Below are positions 29,898 through 41,462 of a stretch of 64,000 bases of DNA, piece by piece. The position numbers were made by a program, and so were the translations under genes. The notes beneath the pieces were generated by a model. It searched no databases. It saw only the letters and a program-made list of their open reading frames with translations, and was not told where the DNA came from. Position 1 is the stretch's first letter. Every line of letters starts with the position of its first letter. This DNA is from Favolaschia claudopus (Eukaryota > Basidiomycota > Agaricomycetes > Agaricales > Mycenaceae). Where the stretch lies: the NCBI GenBank assembly GCA_037176885.1, contig JAWWNJ010000014.1, positions 930,001-994,000 of the forward strand. Reading direction: 5' to 3'.

Positions 29898-32148
29898 CTA
29901 CCAGTCATCTGCCGTGGCATCCTCTTCCTGTTCATCATCAGAGAACCATGCAAAAACTCCTTCATTTCTATCATTGTCTATAACTTGAGCCTCGTCATTG
30001 TTCAGCATCTCATCGAGCTGAGCCAATTGTTGTGTGTCTAATGGGATGTCAGTTGCTCCATTGCAAGTGGTATGAAATAGACCATACCAAGACCCTTGCC
30101 GTTATTCACTCCGCCCATATAAAACCCCCCCTGATCTCCAATTGCGTCGTCATCGTTTGCAAGAGATTGCAAATTGGGCATGAGCTCAATATCACTTGCA
30201 CAGTCCTCACGCGCCAATGTGAGGGCACGACCCCAGCATTCGTCAACATTCTCTGGTATCCCCTGAACTGCATCAAGCGCATGGAATTTAGCGAGAAGGG
30301 CGAGGTAAACATCCCAGCAATTCTGGCGCGTTATTTCTGGCTTGTTGATTTCTTCATACATCCTCGCAATGATCACAGCAAAGGACGGGGGAACAAGTTG
30401 AAACACCTCGTGATCTCGAGGGGCCTATATCTCACGGACACGGTCAATGTTCTCCTTTCGAACTTTGATCTGAATACTTGTGAGTGACGCATATAATAAC
30501 TGGAAGCAATTCAACGAACCTTAAAGTCCAAGACGCCGTAATCCTCTGGGTGTTCAAACATGTCGTTCGGCACACCGATAGGTAAAACTTTGTTCCTGTC
30601 AGCGCGCTGCTTTGTGTTGTTGACCCTCTCCCGATAGGCGTCGAGCTCTTTCTGTAACCAGGGAATAAATACCCAACGGAATACCAGCCTTTCAAAAAAA
30701 AAATGAATCAAGACTTCCATTCGATGAAACTGGGAGCATACGCTTCAAGCAATACATTGGGGTCATACCACCCATTGTTTACACCGTACGTGATCGAGGA
30801 TATTTTCAAAACCGGGAGTGAACCGATGGCGAAGCTGCCGCCAGGAAATTTCTGGTGGCACATTCTTCTTCTCTCGCATCCAGCGGCGCTGCAAGGTGCC
30901 CTCGAGTGTCGGATCTTGCAAATGGCGAAGAAGAGTATGGCCGTTTGCCACCCCATTGTTTTCCGGTCACGGGTCGCTTTGTGAGATTAGAGGCATCACT
31001 GGAATGCAGTCAATGGTAACAGAATCTGAAAATGCGCTGAAGGCGCAATAACCTCAGTCTCCCGCAATGTGGGATGAAAGACTGTATATTAAATACCTGA
31101 AAATGCGCGGAAGGCGCAATAACTACACAATGAGTAAGTAAATACAAGTAGGTAGATAGATAGAGAACTCACCCTCAGTCTCCCGCAATGTGGGATGAAA
31201 GACTGAGGGTGGTGGACAGACGAGCACGGTTTATATGTAAGAACAAGGCTGTATAATAAGTATCAGATATCTATCAAGGGCCGGAGCGGCGGGGCGGCTA
31301 CCCGGAATAATTCATATTCTGACAAATGGAAATCAATGAGAACAGAGAGATCGGTTTGATTAAGAGGGACTTTGCTTACCTCCAAGATCTTCAACGACAT
31401 CAAGATAATAGCTCAAAATGAGCCGTGGATTGCTATTAGTCCACCAGATGTTCACCCATTCAATTCGACCGAGGAACCGGTCAATGCCAGTATGTAGAGC
31501 AAGTCCAAACTTATACTTCCATTTATCGTGTTGATCAATGGCTCACATGTCGTTGGCTCCTGCGGCCCAAAATCTCTTTCGTCGAAGTCGACTCTTGCGG
31601 CGTTCCTTCACCAATTCCGGCTCAGAAATTTGGAAGTACTCCGTAACGGTGTTCCTGTTCAGGGCCGAATCAATAGCTGAAATTCTTCACAGTGGAAGAA
31701 ATAACTTGCCGTGCTACGCACATATTCTCCTCATGGAACAAAAGACTGACTATTTCTCGCGCCCCTGCTTTGGGATACTGTTCCCGAAGTCGAATCATCG
31801 CTGCTCGTATAGAGACGGTATCATGGTTCTGTTTCCGAGAGCGGTAGAGGCCGAGAGACTCTCTAACTTCTCTAAACCGTGTGATCCTGTGACGAAAAAT
31901 TGCAGTCCACGCAGCCAGGACAACGCAAACTGTGAATCATTACCCTAGACCATATTGTGTTGTATCAATGTCATGCAGGAGCAAAAGACGAAGAATCTCT
32001 TTGTCATTTTTTCCCATCTTCCAGTACTTGAGAAGTGGGGCCCGGATCAGATCTAAGGGAGCTTCAAACGAAGTTCAGAATCGACAGTGTAAACTTGATA
32101 TATTGAGTACAACGCACGATTCGGTAGATATTGATTTTTTGAGGACAT
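29898..32148 (-). pseudogene. Integrase-core (rve-like) protein, decayed multi-exon gene
   Basis: The minus strand runs from a possible ATG at 32148 to TAG at 29898-29900. Readable blocks in order: LLKYWKMGKNDKEILRLLL; VRESLGLYRSRKQNHDTVSI; QYPKAGAREIVSLLF; LRRKRFWAAGANDM then a stop and AIDQHDKWKYKFGLAL; NIWWTNSNPRLILSYYLDVV; MPLISQSDP then a stop and PENNGVANGH; QRRWMREKKNVPPEISWRQL; WVFIPWLQKELDAYRERVNN; DFKV; REI then a stop and APRDHEVFQL; GGFYMGGVNNGKGL; and an acidic tail ending ATADDW. The family is a DDE integrase-like protein common in Agaricomycetes; catalytic candidates are the Asp in AIDQHDK and in SQSDP. Three nonsense codons (31543, 30967, 30425) kill it. One intron (about 31018-31378) is swollen by direct repeats. 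Confidence 0.75.
31025..31215 (+). repeat. Local direct repeats inside an intron of the integrase-core pseudogene
   Basis: CTGAAAATGCGC.GAAGGCGC occurs near 31026 and 31099. CCTCAGTCTCCCGCAATGTG with GGATGAAAGACTG occurs near 31052 and 31173. The second copy forms a stem with CCCTCAGTC/GACTGAGGG. Confidence 0.75.
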
Positions 32149-32212
32149 TTCTCTTTGAGATGAAGTGTTGAGTTGGTACTGCGGGTGCCAGTACGTTGAA
32201 TTTTGAATTCAT

Positions 32213-32616
32213 TTGTCTATCTGTATGCTTACATTGATCTTCAAAGCTCCTCTGGGTTCGGAGCAGGTGGAATTCTATGCAATCGAGCCGCCTTCATTGC
32301 ATGAGCTCTTGGACCCAGAGCTTCAACATCTTTCCCGCTTCACTTGTACACCAGATGAAGCATCTCAAGGATTCCTTGCCATTCAGTCAAACCTATCAAT
32401 TGGATGCGGAACATTCAAAACCGCTCACCGTGGTTGGATCACCTTGCACCATTTGCGCGACGCGGGCTTGGGGACTACCAAAAACGAGTTGGTTGTCGTC
32501 AAACGTACATTCCGCGACCTATCGAAAAAATCTGGAGGTCAAACGGTTTACACTCGCTACTCTTCCCCGGGGGAGCACAAAATTATCTTGAAGGAGGCGA
32601 ACAATCTATACTGGGC
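32213..32616 (+). pseudogene. Alpha-kinase-like domain, N-terminal fragment
   Basis: The open frame reads FYAIEPPSLHELLDPELQHL, GTFKTAHRGWITLHHL, NELVVVKRTFRDLSKKSG and KIILKEANNLYWAT. The GxFKTAHxG strand, VVKR lysine and EANxLYWA helix resemble the alpha-type protein kinase N-lobe of the Agaricomycete expansion. The frame is cut at 32617 by the end of a CACTA-like element, so the C-lobe is missing. The upstream boundary is unclear: the ATG at 32219 lies close to a likely intron. Kinase assignment is by motif memory; confidence is moderate. Confidence 0.5.
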
Positions 32617-33053
32617 CACTGCGAAGATGGGGGCACATGAAAATCATGTACCTCGGTACCCCGATTTTCATGTACCCACACTCTGAAAATCAGTCCTCGT
32701 CCCCGGATTTTCATGTACCTAGCGCTCAAACCAAGTCATACTCTTTTTTGACGTTTTCATGTGCCAATTTAATGTGCTGAGTACATGAAAATCATTTAAA
32801 AGTTCGCAGCACCGTCTCAAATCATGGGAATCGTACATTAAAATCAATGGAGGGCGGATTAAATTTATAGGAAAAATATATGATATTGAGACTATATAGG
32901 TACAAATGGTACTATAGGGTAGCGACGAGTGGCGACGCTTCTCACCCATCACTGATCAGGCTCGGAGAGAGACAGAGCTAACGTCCTGCGACTATGTAGA
33001 TGGCGTCAATGAAGAGATAGACATAAATCAATACACATCGACGCACCATTGAT
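32617..33053 (+). mobile_element. CACTA-like element, truncated copy
   Basis: Starts CACTGCGAAGATGGGGGCAC and is an inverted relative, for about 435 bp, of the right part of the element at 43213-44335 (shared words ACATGAAAATC, GACGTTTTCATGTGCC, GACATAAATCAATACACAT). Homology ends near 33053, where hAT coding sequence begins. No opposite end was found. Confidence 0.78.
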
Positions 33054-33058
33054 GATTT

Positions 33059-33364
33059 CGCGTGGCGCTTGATGTATTGCCTGTTCAGGCTTCTGCGGTA
33101 CCATGCGAGCGTGTTTTCTCTTCCAGCAAGGACACAGATGCCTCCCTACGCAACAGTCTCTCCCCCGAGATGATGGAAATGCTCCAGATTCTCAAATTTA
33201 TTTATCGACAGGATCGCATCAAATTTTGCGAGGACTTCGTCGTAACTGAGGAAGATCTGTCTGTTGTTGATATTGACCCTGATGTAGCAGAAAGGTTGAT
33301 TGCGGCAGGGCGTACTCAAGAGCTTGAGGATCTTATAGAATCTTCCTGGGCTTCGCCCGTTTGA
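33059..33364 (+). pseudogene. hAT transposase C-terminal dimerisation domain fragment
   Basis: Reads VALDVLPVQASAVPCERVFS, then SSKDTDASLRNSLSPEMMEM and LQILKFIYR, ending at a stop at 33364: the hATC dimerisation motif (RDxLxIPASSxxxERxFSxAxxxxxxxRxxLxPxxxxxLxxLK). The catalytic domain and BED finger are absent because the left side joins a CACTA-like end at about 33053. Confidence 0.78.
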
Positions 33365-34188
33365 TTTTTGCGTTGTATTCACTTATATAATCATTGTGCT
33401 TTGTATTGTTCCATAATTTACTCATAAACTGTATAGGCTTTTATTGTGCATATGTTTATTGTACTTATTGGAGAATTGTAGCACATTTTAGAGGTGCATA
33501 CGAGGTCAAAACAGTGCAATGCAGCTCAAAACGAGGAGACGGGGAACCGTGGGACGGAAACTTCCATTTATGGATGTCAGCTCCGAGCTGCCTCGGCCCA
33601 ACTCCGAGCTCGAGCGAGCTGATGGGCAATCACCTCGAGCTCAGCTCCAACTCAGCTCCCGGCAGCACTAGGTTCCGAACAAGCTCAAGCACCCCGCCTT
33701 CGGCAGGGGCGGCTCGCTGCGCTCGCGTCCCTCCCTACGGCTGGTGCACAGCTTGTCGGGGCTCCGCCCCAAGCCCCGCGTGTTTTATTTTGTTGACGAA
33801 GGCTTATTGCCTTTCGTGGACGTTGGCGTCCAGTTCCTAATCCGTTCCGTTTCTATTTTCCTTTATTTATTGTTTCATTCTCGATCGCAATCGCAACGGT
33901 TATATAACAGCGGATCTAGTCCGACGTCCCTCAGTCTCTACCTTATCGGTGTGAAGGCTGAGGACATTATCTTACATCGTATTCTGTACATATTTCTTGC
34001 TGGATTGCATGCCCTCGGCGCCGCACTACCGCTCGCTGCACTCGCGGTGCGCGGCGCCGTCGGGAAGGTTCGTGGGAACCGGGAGCAACATCTCGACATC
34101 CGGCAGCGACATCTCGACATGGTCCCGTGGTTTCCTGTCAAAGTCACGTTACTTTTCACGTGAGCTGATCCTGTATAGGATCACGTAG
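33365..34188. other. Gene-free stretch
   Basis: No gene. GC-rich, with AGCTCGAGC-type words at 33590-33720; CTCCAACTCAGCTCCCGGCA near 33643 recurs near 62090. A GCGGTGCGCGGCGCCG inverted cluster lies near 34020-34065. Confidence 0.45.
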
Positions 34189-34190
34189 TA

Positions 34191-34716
34191 CTCGCAGTTA
34201 CCAAAAGTAACCGAATTCGGGGGTTTTTCCCAGAAATTACGATGGTCAAGAAATTTTGAGCAATCAAGGGTCCATTTACAGCGTGTTTGCTACAACCTTC
34301 ATCATATAAACTTGGGGTAAGCTATCACACAGTGGGTGAATAAATTAATCTTCAAAATACCATTAATTTGGCAGTGTTTGCCTTTTTGGGAACGCAGTCA
34401 CCAAAGTTTCAGGTGGGTGAGTACCTCAGAAATAGGTCTACTATCTCATGACATTGTACCTGAGAACTCAGTGTGTGCTGGGCTATCCTCATCCTTGAAT
34501 GAGGGTACTAAAACAGAGCAAGAAATTGTTGATTTGGCACATAAATAAACAAACATAGAAAATCAGCACAGGGAAAGCCCAATCACTTCGGTGCATGTTA
34601 TGTGCAGTAGCATAAGATCATCCCCCCTCTCTCCCACCAGTTGAACCAACTGCTAACTGTATTAGCTGGTCGCAAGCAAGGCATTTCTACATTCGGTCAC
34701 TTTTGGTAATGCCGAG
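34191..34716 (+). mobile_element. 526-bp miniature element, CTCG..TTACCAAAAG ends, TA target site
   Basis: Left end CTCGCAGTTACCAAAAGTAA, right end inverted as CTCGGCATTACCAAAAGTGA, TA outside both (34189-34190 and 34717-34718). A second copy of its right two-thirds is at 55682-56934, split there by another element; here the site is empty (single TA at 34613-34614). No ORF. Confidence 0.88.
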
Positions 34717-34718
34717 TA

Positions 34719-35560
34719 TGAGCCAAATTCCTTCGACCAATTTGTCTAAATTGTTATAAAGAGTGTATATACAAAATACTAGAGCTCTACAATCGGTGTG
34801 CAAGCTCGAATTAAGCCAACTAGGTTTTTGTGATGGGACATCAACGAGAGATCCATTTTGGTACACTGCCGCTATCTTCGATAATTCCAGCTCAGGGAGA
34901 CACCAAAATGTAATGGATTGAGGGAAGAAAAGTAAGATACAGGAAAAATACACAATCTGGTCGAAGGGATTTGGCTAATTAAAGCTGCAAGGTATGGAAC
35001 GGACCAGTTTCTGTGAACTTCGCCGAAAATGGAAATATCATGTGATGTTCGTCGAGGGTGGATGGGGTCTAAGTACCTTATGATGTGAAGAGGGATCTTA
35101 AACGGCGAACCACCGATCTGCGCTAGACCCCCTGCATGGCTGAGCATCCATATAACTGCTCCCACAGCTCCAGGTTATAGGTGCCCGACCGAGGGTTCGG
35201 ACACGATCCCTCACCGAAGGGTTACAGCGGCCTTACGACTAACGACGTCTCGACCTACAACCGCCAGCGCTCAGAGCGCTGGCTCACTCTTCTTCTTCCT
35301 TAGCTCCCGAGAAGCTATATTTTCCGACTCGCATCACAATGGAGCCCACCGCGAGGGCTTCCGGGATAGGGAAGGAATTTGGAGCTTCACTCAGCGCTGC
35401 GAGCCGTCTAGGCTCGCGTAGCTGCTCACGAGTCAAGCCCCCTAGGTATCTATGCCTTGTGGTCTCAATTTGAGCTGGACGCTGGAAGTGGGCTGGAAGG
35501 ATTGGGCGGCGCGGGGCCGCCTATAGTGATGCGCTGGCGCATTATTTTTATTGGAGTAAT
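34719..35560. other. Gene-free stretch
   Basis: No gene, RNA or repeat family supported. Short GC-rich hairpins occur (CAGCGCTCAGAGCGCTGG near 35266). Confidence 0.4.
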
Positions 35561-35749
35561 ATCCGTCTTCCAGCTCATAAATATCTACTGGCTAGGTACC
35601 GTCTCGCGCAAGCCCGCACGGATTGTCTGGCTCGTTTGAGGCGTGCGCGACCGCCGCCAGCTACGTCGACGGGCGTGACGTAGCACGACGCCAACGGTCT
35701 CACGCCGTGACGTGGCGACCATCTCTTCTCCACCACCATCTCCGACGCT

Positions 35750-38700
35750 GGCGATGGCCACCAAGCGCTGCCTTTAGGCTTAGCTGCTGGTGGTCTCCAT
35801 CTTGAAGTGCTTCGCCACACTCCTGAAACATTCAAGAACTCTATTCCGGGTGGACCAAGATTCTCCGTGCCATGCGCGGCTGGCTATATCTTTCTGGTCG
35901 TCTTCGGCTTGCAGATTTCAATGACCGGGTGCCGGCCTCTCAAAGCAATGCAAACCACCAAGCGCTGCCTTGTGCTTAGCTGCTGGTGGTCTTCGTCTTG
36001 AAGACCTTCGTGTTTGGGGCCGGCGCACTCCCTACCCCCTCTTCTCAAGACCTCCTCCGGACGGACGAAGATTCTCCGCGCTGCGCGCGGCTGGCTACTA
36101 CTCCTTATCGATACCATCTGGACGATTCTACGTACCTCACCGAGCGCTGCCTCTGAGGCTTAGCTGCTGGTGATCCGTGTCTTGAAGACTTCCGCATAGC
36201 CGGCTACCCTTTTCTCTCTTCAAGACTTCTTTCCGGTGGTGGAAGCCTCTTTGCGCCGGACGCGACTGGTTACTTCTGGCGACCATCCTCAAGATCTCGA
36301 TATGGGGGGCCGGTCTCCCCCTCTTCATCTCTCTTCAATGTCTCAGCCAGCTGGACGAAGATTCCTCGCGCTACGCGCGGTTTGCGACTCCTTTTGGGCT
36401 GTACTCGTCTTGCAAATTCCGAGAGCGGGGGGCTTCAATAACGTACCCCCTTTCCAAGACTCTGCTTGTATCGATGACCACCGAGCCCCGTGAAATGGCT
36501 GCTGGTGCGCGGAGGATTCCGTGGGATTGGGGGCCAGCGATAAAGTGGGTTGACAGAATGGGAAAGATTCAGGCTGGAGCAAACATGGTACACGTCGGTC
36601 CACGCGCTTTACTTGCGTCGCGTTCGTTGTTCCCGCATATGGAATGAATATTCGTGTAAATGCCAACTTGGTGATGTCTGAGGAAGCGCCGATGCTTTGT
36701 CGTCTGCAGGCCTCAGACGCTTGTCTCAAAACACGCCCTAAGCCGAAGTTTTCACTACTACAAGGGCTTCCACCGGAACGACGTGTGGCGCGCTACGTGG
36801 ATTCACTCCCAGTTCCGTTCTTATTCGTCTTGCTCCTCGTAAAGGGTCTCCGTTCCCCTTGCTCATCAAGTTACTTTCTTCGTGGATATTCCGAATGCGG
36901 GTGGCGCTCGCCTCGAACGTTTCGCGAGCGAGGGGAAGAGTTTAGATTGGAGGGCTACGCGTTAAGATTGTGCCACGATTCCCTCCCGCCAAACCTCTTG
37001 ACGATGATTTGTTCCGACTCAATCTCAGATACTTCAATGCGCTATCGAAGATTCAGCTGCGTACTCATAGCGAGGAAGATCTCTTCAGGGACGGCATGTA
37101 TAGTCCTACAGGCCGTATTTACTGGCATTAGCGCTCACCGATGGAGTGAGATGGAGCGCTGTCGGACGCGGCTGCCCTTGAAGTGAATCTTTGGGATTGA
37201 CGACACACTGCTGAGATGAGAGGGATTTGGAGCGTTGAAGCAGATTCGGAGGGCTTCGGAGTACTCAACGAGGAAGCGCTGACGCTTCGCGTCTGGCTGC
37301 TCGCCTACGTCCTTTGAAGGTACACGTTGGGGGCTTGGGCCGTTGTCAGTCGATCGAGATACGCTGACGACTTGTTTCCGTCCGAGACTGGCGCAGCATG
37401 ACCATCCGCTGCTGAGCAACAGTGAGAAGTGAACCGACTTATCCGTGTCTATGACGCACCTCGGATTGATACGAACTGCTGAGACTTTGGGGATACCTTT
37501 TCGTCGACGGCATGTACAGTCCCCCAGGCTGCACTTACCCACTTGACGCTCGTTGAGCGCTGGTTTTGGTTTGAGCGCCGGTGGACGCAGCCGTCTTTGA
37601 GAAGCACATCTCCACGATTGACGACGCACTACTTTCAGTACTGCTGAGATTGGGAGACCGCTGAACGTTGAGGTGAAGCTGGATGGTCTTGGAATAAATT
37701 GCACTTATTGCGCTGCTTGAGGCGAACGAAAGCTTCTTATGAGACGAGGGAGCGCTGACGTCTCGCCGTCTAGCTGCATGCCTCTGTTTATGTGTTTAGC
37801 AGAATGTGTGCCAAGATTACTTACTGTACGATTCACCTCGAGCCTTCCCGCCTGTTACCGAGTCCATCGAACCTCTCGTTCCGACTGAAGACCGTACAGC
37901 CCGCCGGAAGCTATGTATCTCACGGAGAGAAAGCGGAGGTTTCTGTGGTGGCGCACTGACGAAAGCGGTCGTGCGGCTCGATGTTCGACGCCACGTCGCT
38001 GGAGCTATACATGGGGAGTGGGCTGATAAGGAATATCGAGAACGGAGACGGAAACAAACTCTACGGCATACGCACATTCCGTTCCAGGCCATCTCACCCT
38101 CAACACAATCTATTCCCTTGACCGTTAACTTCCACCCTCTGCATTTGCGATTCATAGAGGCTAGATATTCGAGCGAGACGTGCGACTGTTGTGGGCGATC
38201 CTCGGATATTCAAGTCCATGCTCTCGAGTGCGTTGCGATGCTGCTAAGAGGAGTTTGTTTCAATTCCAAGAGATTTCGTGACGCCTCGAGTCTTGACATG
38301 TCCGACGAGGAGAGGAAATACTTACCTGCTCGTTGTGAACTGGGGGGCTTTGCCTACCATTTCTGCTTTCCGCGCTGGCGATTCCTCGGAACCTGCCGCA
38401 CCTGCGTTAGCAGAAGAGGGCTGAAATAAATCAGGCGACGTACGTACGGCCTCGACAAGCGCGCTGGGGGGCAACGAGAACGAATCGGGGGTGTCAAGAA
38501 ACCCGCGACGGGACGCGTGCGCTGGAGGGCGACGTGGCGTGTACCTTCGACTTGTTGTCAGCGAGGTTTTTGCAGACTACAGATACTTGCAACGTACCAA
38601 TCAGCGTCTCCTCCCCATGCCTCGTGCCACGCATCCCTCTCTAAGACGGAGTTTCTACATTGGGGGGCTGCACTGACCTTTCGAGCGGTAGCGGATACGT

Positions 38701-39850
38701 GAAAATTCGAGTATGGACGTACCTTCCGCATGGTATAATCCAGCAACATCGTGCCCAAGCCGCTGCGTTGCCGGACGTATATATTCCCTGCTTTCAGCGC
38801 TGGCAGTCCCTTGCGGACGGCCTCAGCTGCGGGAGAGAGGGGATCGGATCGAATGACGTACCGTCTCGTTTGTGCCGCACACCCTCATCTGGGACGAACT
38901 ACCCTTGAGCATACTCCGTCGTCGTTCGTTGCTTCCGTTCGTGATGGAAGACCCGCTTTTGGGGGGCATGGAGCGACGGCTTCGAACTAGAGCTCAAACG
39001 ACGAGCTCGTTCTCGTTGGGGGGTAGCATTGAACATCCGAGAGGACGCAATGCGTCGAGGGTGGGTTGATGAATTTGCCGCCTATCCCTTTCAGCTTCCC
39101 GCGCTGGCAATTCCTCATAGTTGCCTTAGCTGCGTTGGCAAAAGGGGAGATGGAAACAAATCAAACGACGTACCGGTCGCGCAAGCGGTGCCCTGGTAGG
39201 CGGCGTAGCGTGTCTCTTCAAGTCGGTCCGTCCTGGTGCGCGTCTCGATGTCGTCTTACCGTCTCTCCGGCGATCTCATGAATTGGGTCGGTGGGACCTT
39301 CTCGGGGCGACGAATCGGGATGCCAAGTGCTTGACTTCTTATTGCTGTTAGCAAGAGTTCCGGGACACGCCTTTGGCGACGTACCTCGAAGGTATTTGCC
39401 CTCTCACTCGTTCTGTTCCTCGCAGCATTCCGCCAAACACGCTTTCCCCTTCGACCACCCCCTCCACCTCCGGTTTTCTCTTAAGGTTCTCCTTGTACCG
39501 CATTAGCACGTTGGCGAAATGGAAGATCAGGCGACGAATGAAACCGACGGGACTTCAAAGTTGTGGGATGGTCGGAGGAAGCGCTGACGCTTCACTGTCG
39601 AGCTGCACGCCTTCGTACCTTGTATATCCGCATTCGGGGGGCGAAGAATGGATTGACAAAATGCTACAAATGGTCACAGGATACGCCTATCTGCATAGCA
39701 CGATGGCAGCCTACGACTTCAATCCAAGTTGTCGTCAGCCGACGAGTCTTGAGATATGGATGCGGGGGGCATACTCTAAGTTTATTTGTCCTCTGACGCG
39801 CTCCACGACTTCCCCCTGACAAAATCTCGTTCCATCGACCGCATTCCTCC
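35750..39850. repeat. Region of degenerate tandem repeats (satellite-like)
   Basis: Several repeat layers. First, CTTAGCTGCTGGTG preceded by GCGCTGCC recurs about every 190 bp near 35770, 35960 and 36150, each followed by GTCTTGAAG-like words; GACGAAGATTC.TCGCGCT recurs near 36062 and 36353. Second, a unit of about 415 bp recurs at about 37090 and 37507 (GACGGCATGTA.AGTCC, then GATTGACGAC.CACT). Third, a unit with CGCGCTGGC, TTCCTC and ACGTACCG words recurs near 38370, 38797 and 39098. GGAAGCGCTGACGCTTC occurs near 37272 and 39577. Open frames here are broken and inconsistent, so no gene is called. Confidence 0.6.
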
Positions 39851-39906
39851 GCCGACGACACTCGGACTGGGGATTTGGCCGTGGGAACCACTGTGCCAAC
39901 CAAGGG

Positions 39907-40583
39907 TCATGAAATTCATGATGTTTCTCGTCATGACTTTCCTGACGATTTGTCCGGAAATTCATGATGATTTACCGGAAATTCATAATAAAACATCATG
40001 ACTCGGAGTCGTGATTTTCATGACGATTATGGGGCTGTTCATGATGGTTTTTCATGATGTTTCATTAACAAATTCAGGGCAAAACATCATGAAAAGGAGG
40101 CCCGCGAGGGGCAAATAAATTGGGCTACCGCCAGCCGGAGTCGAACTCCCGACCGCGGCACTGCAGCGCAGCGCAGCACAGACTATTACTCTTAGACTAA
40201 TGGAGATTTGAGGGACATCGGATTTCAGTCGATACATGTCGCCAGCATATCTCGTTGACTGAGCTATTGACTTGTTACAGTAACCAACCGATTTTCAGTA
40301 GGATGTAGTTGACAGACCTACTACTCTACATAGCACCATGTATTGGTGTAACACTGGGATGAGCACACTATGCACTCAACATCTGGTGGACTTAGCAAAA
40401 AAAAAAAAAAAAATGAGTAGTTGTTTCATGACAAAAATTCATGATGTTTTGTCATGAATCCATATTGTCACAAAAGCAGATTTCTGAGCATCATGAAAGC
40501 CGTCTTGAATTTCATAACGTCGTTCATGACAAAACATCATGAAACCTGAATTTCATAACAATCTGCATGAATTTCATGATGAA
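39907..40583. mobile_element. TCATGA-rich element with weak inverted ends
   Basis: Two arms (39907-40095 and 40427-40583) contain about 16 copies of the palindrome TCATGA, mostly as TTCATGATGTTT or its inverse. The outer ends share TCATGAAATTCATG in inverted orientation. Between the arms lie a tRNA-like sequence and an A run of 18 or more (about 40399-40416). Proposed as a non-autonomous DNA element with subterminal binding-site clusters; no target duplication identified. Confidence 0.55.
40125..40205 (-). other. tRNA-like sequence, probably a pseudo-tRNA or SINE head
   Basis: The minus strand has a perfect A-box match (TAGTCTAAGAG) and a near B-box (AGTTCGACTCC) about 50 nt later. The stems do not close: the T-arm 3' side has mismatches and I could not assign a sound anticodon stem. 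A functional tRNA gene is therefore not supported. Confidence 0.45.
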
Positions 40584-40589
40584 TACTTT

Positions 40590-41462
40590 GCACAGTGAAC
40601 GATTAATAAGCGTTACATAACGTGCTTGAGTAAGGTGCGGGGATCCCACGCTCTCTATCTTAAGTGCCGTCACATCGAGCGACGAATATGATTCTGAGAT
40701 ATGTCTTAGATTCACCAAAAACGTGTCTAGGTGAGTGCTGTTCTAGGTGAGTGCTGTGCGATGGTGAATACTTTCACGATTCTGATATGGAGTTGGATAG
40801 GAGACGGCGCGTCGTTAACTCATGGGCGTGGTCTTAGAGGATCAGTGAGTGGGTAGCTCATGGAAGTTCCTTAACTGATTTCCTTTGCTAGGATTGTGAG
40901 GATTATCAATTGCAGGGGTATAATGGTCTATAGTACAGCTTGGTGGTAGTAGTATGTAGATTGAATAGTAATACAAGATTTTATCGTGAATTGGATCGAG
41001 CACAACCAAAGGGGACAATGACTGTGAGGGTACTGCTAGGCCGACTGTGAAGGCGCAGCCGCACTGACTGTGGGCCACGGTCGCGCTGGCTGTGGTAGCG
41101 CAGCGGCGCCGCCGCAGCCAGGTTGACCGCGAAATTGGCCATAACGCAGCTGAGATGGCCGTGCGGGCACAGTCATGCCGACCGCGGTCGCGCCGTCAGG
41201 CTGGCCCCATGCCATGGCCGAACGAGCCAGCGCACGCGCGGCTGTTCCGGCTGCGACTTCTCCCTACAGTGTCGGGTCGTTCTTGATGATTGAAGCTGTG
41301 TGACGTCCTATTAAGCTCTAAAGTTGCATCCGATGACGATTTGACCGCCAATATAATTTATTTAGCTGGGAAATGTAGACTCAATTACAAAGGTAATGAA
41401 ACATACAGAGAATTATTGAAGCATATGAGGGCTGAATTGATGGGACCGAGCAGCCAGAGTGC
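40590..41462. other. Gene-free stretch
   Basis: No gene. A 15-bp tandem (CTAGGTGAGTGCTGT) lies near 40730-40760. A GC-rich block of GGTCGCGC/GCAGC words spans 41035-41240. Confidence 0.45.

Noticed and set aside
36644..38429. ORFs of about 180-207 aa
   Set aside because: They lie in degenerate tandem repeats, and related units do not keep the same frame.
40125..40205. Functional tRNA gene
   Set aside because: A- and B-box-like words are present but the T and anticodon stems do not pair.
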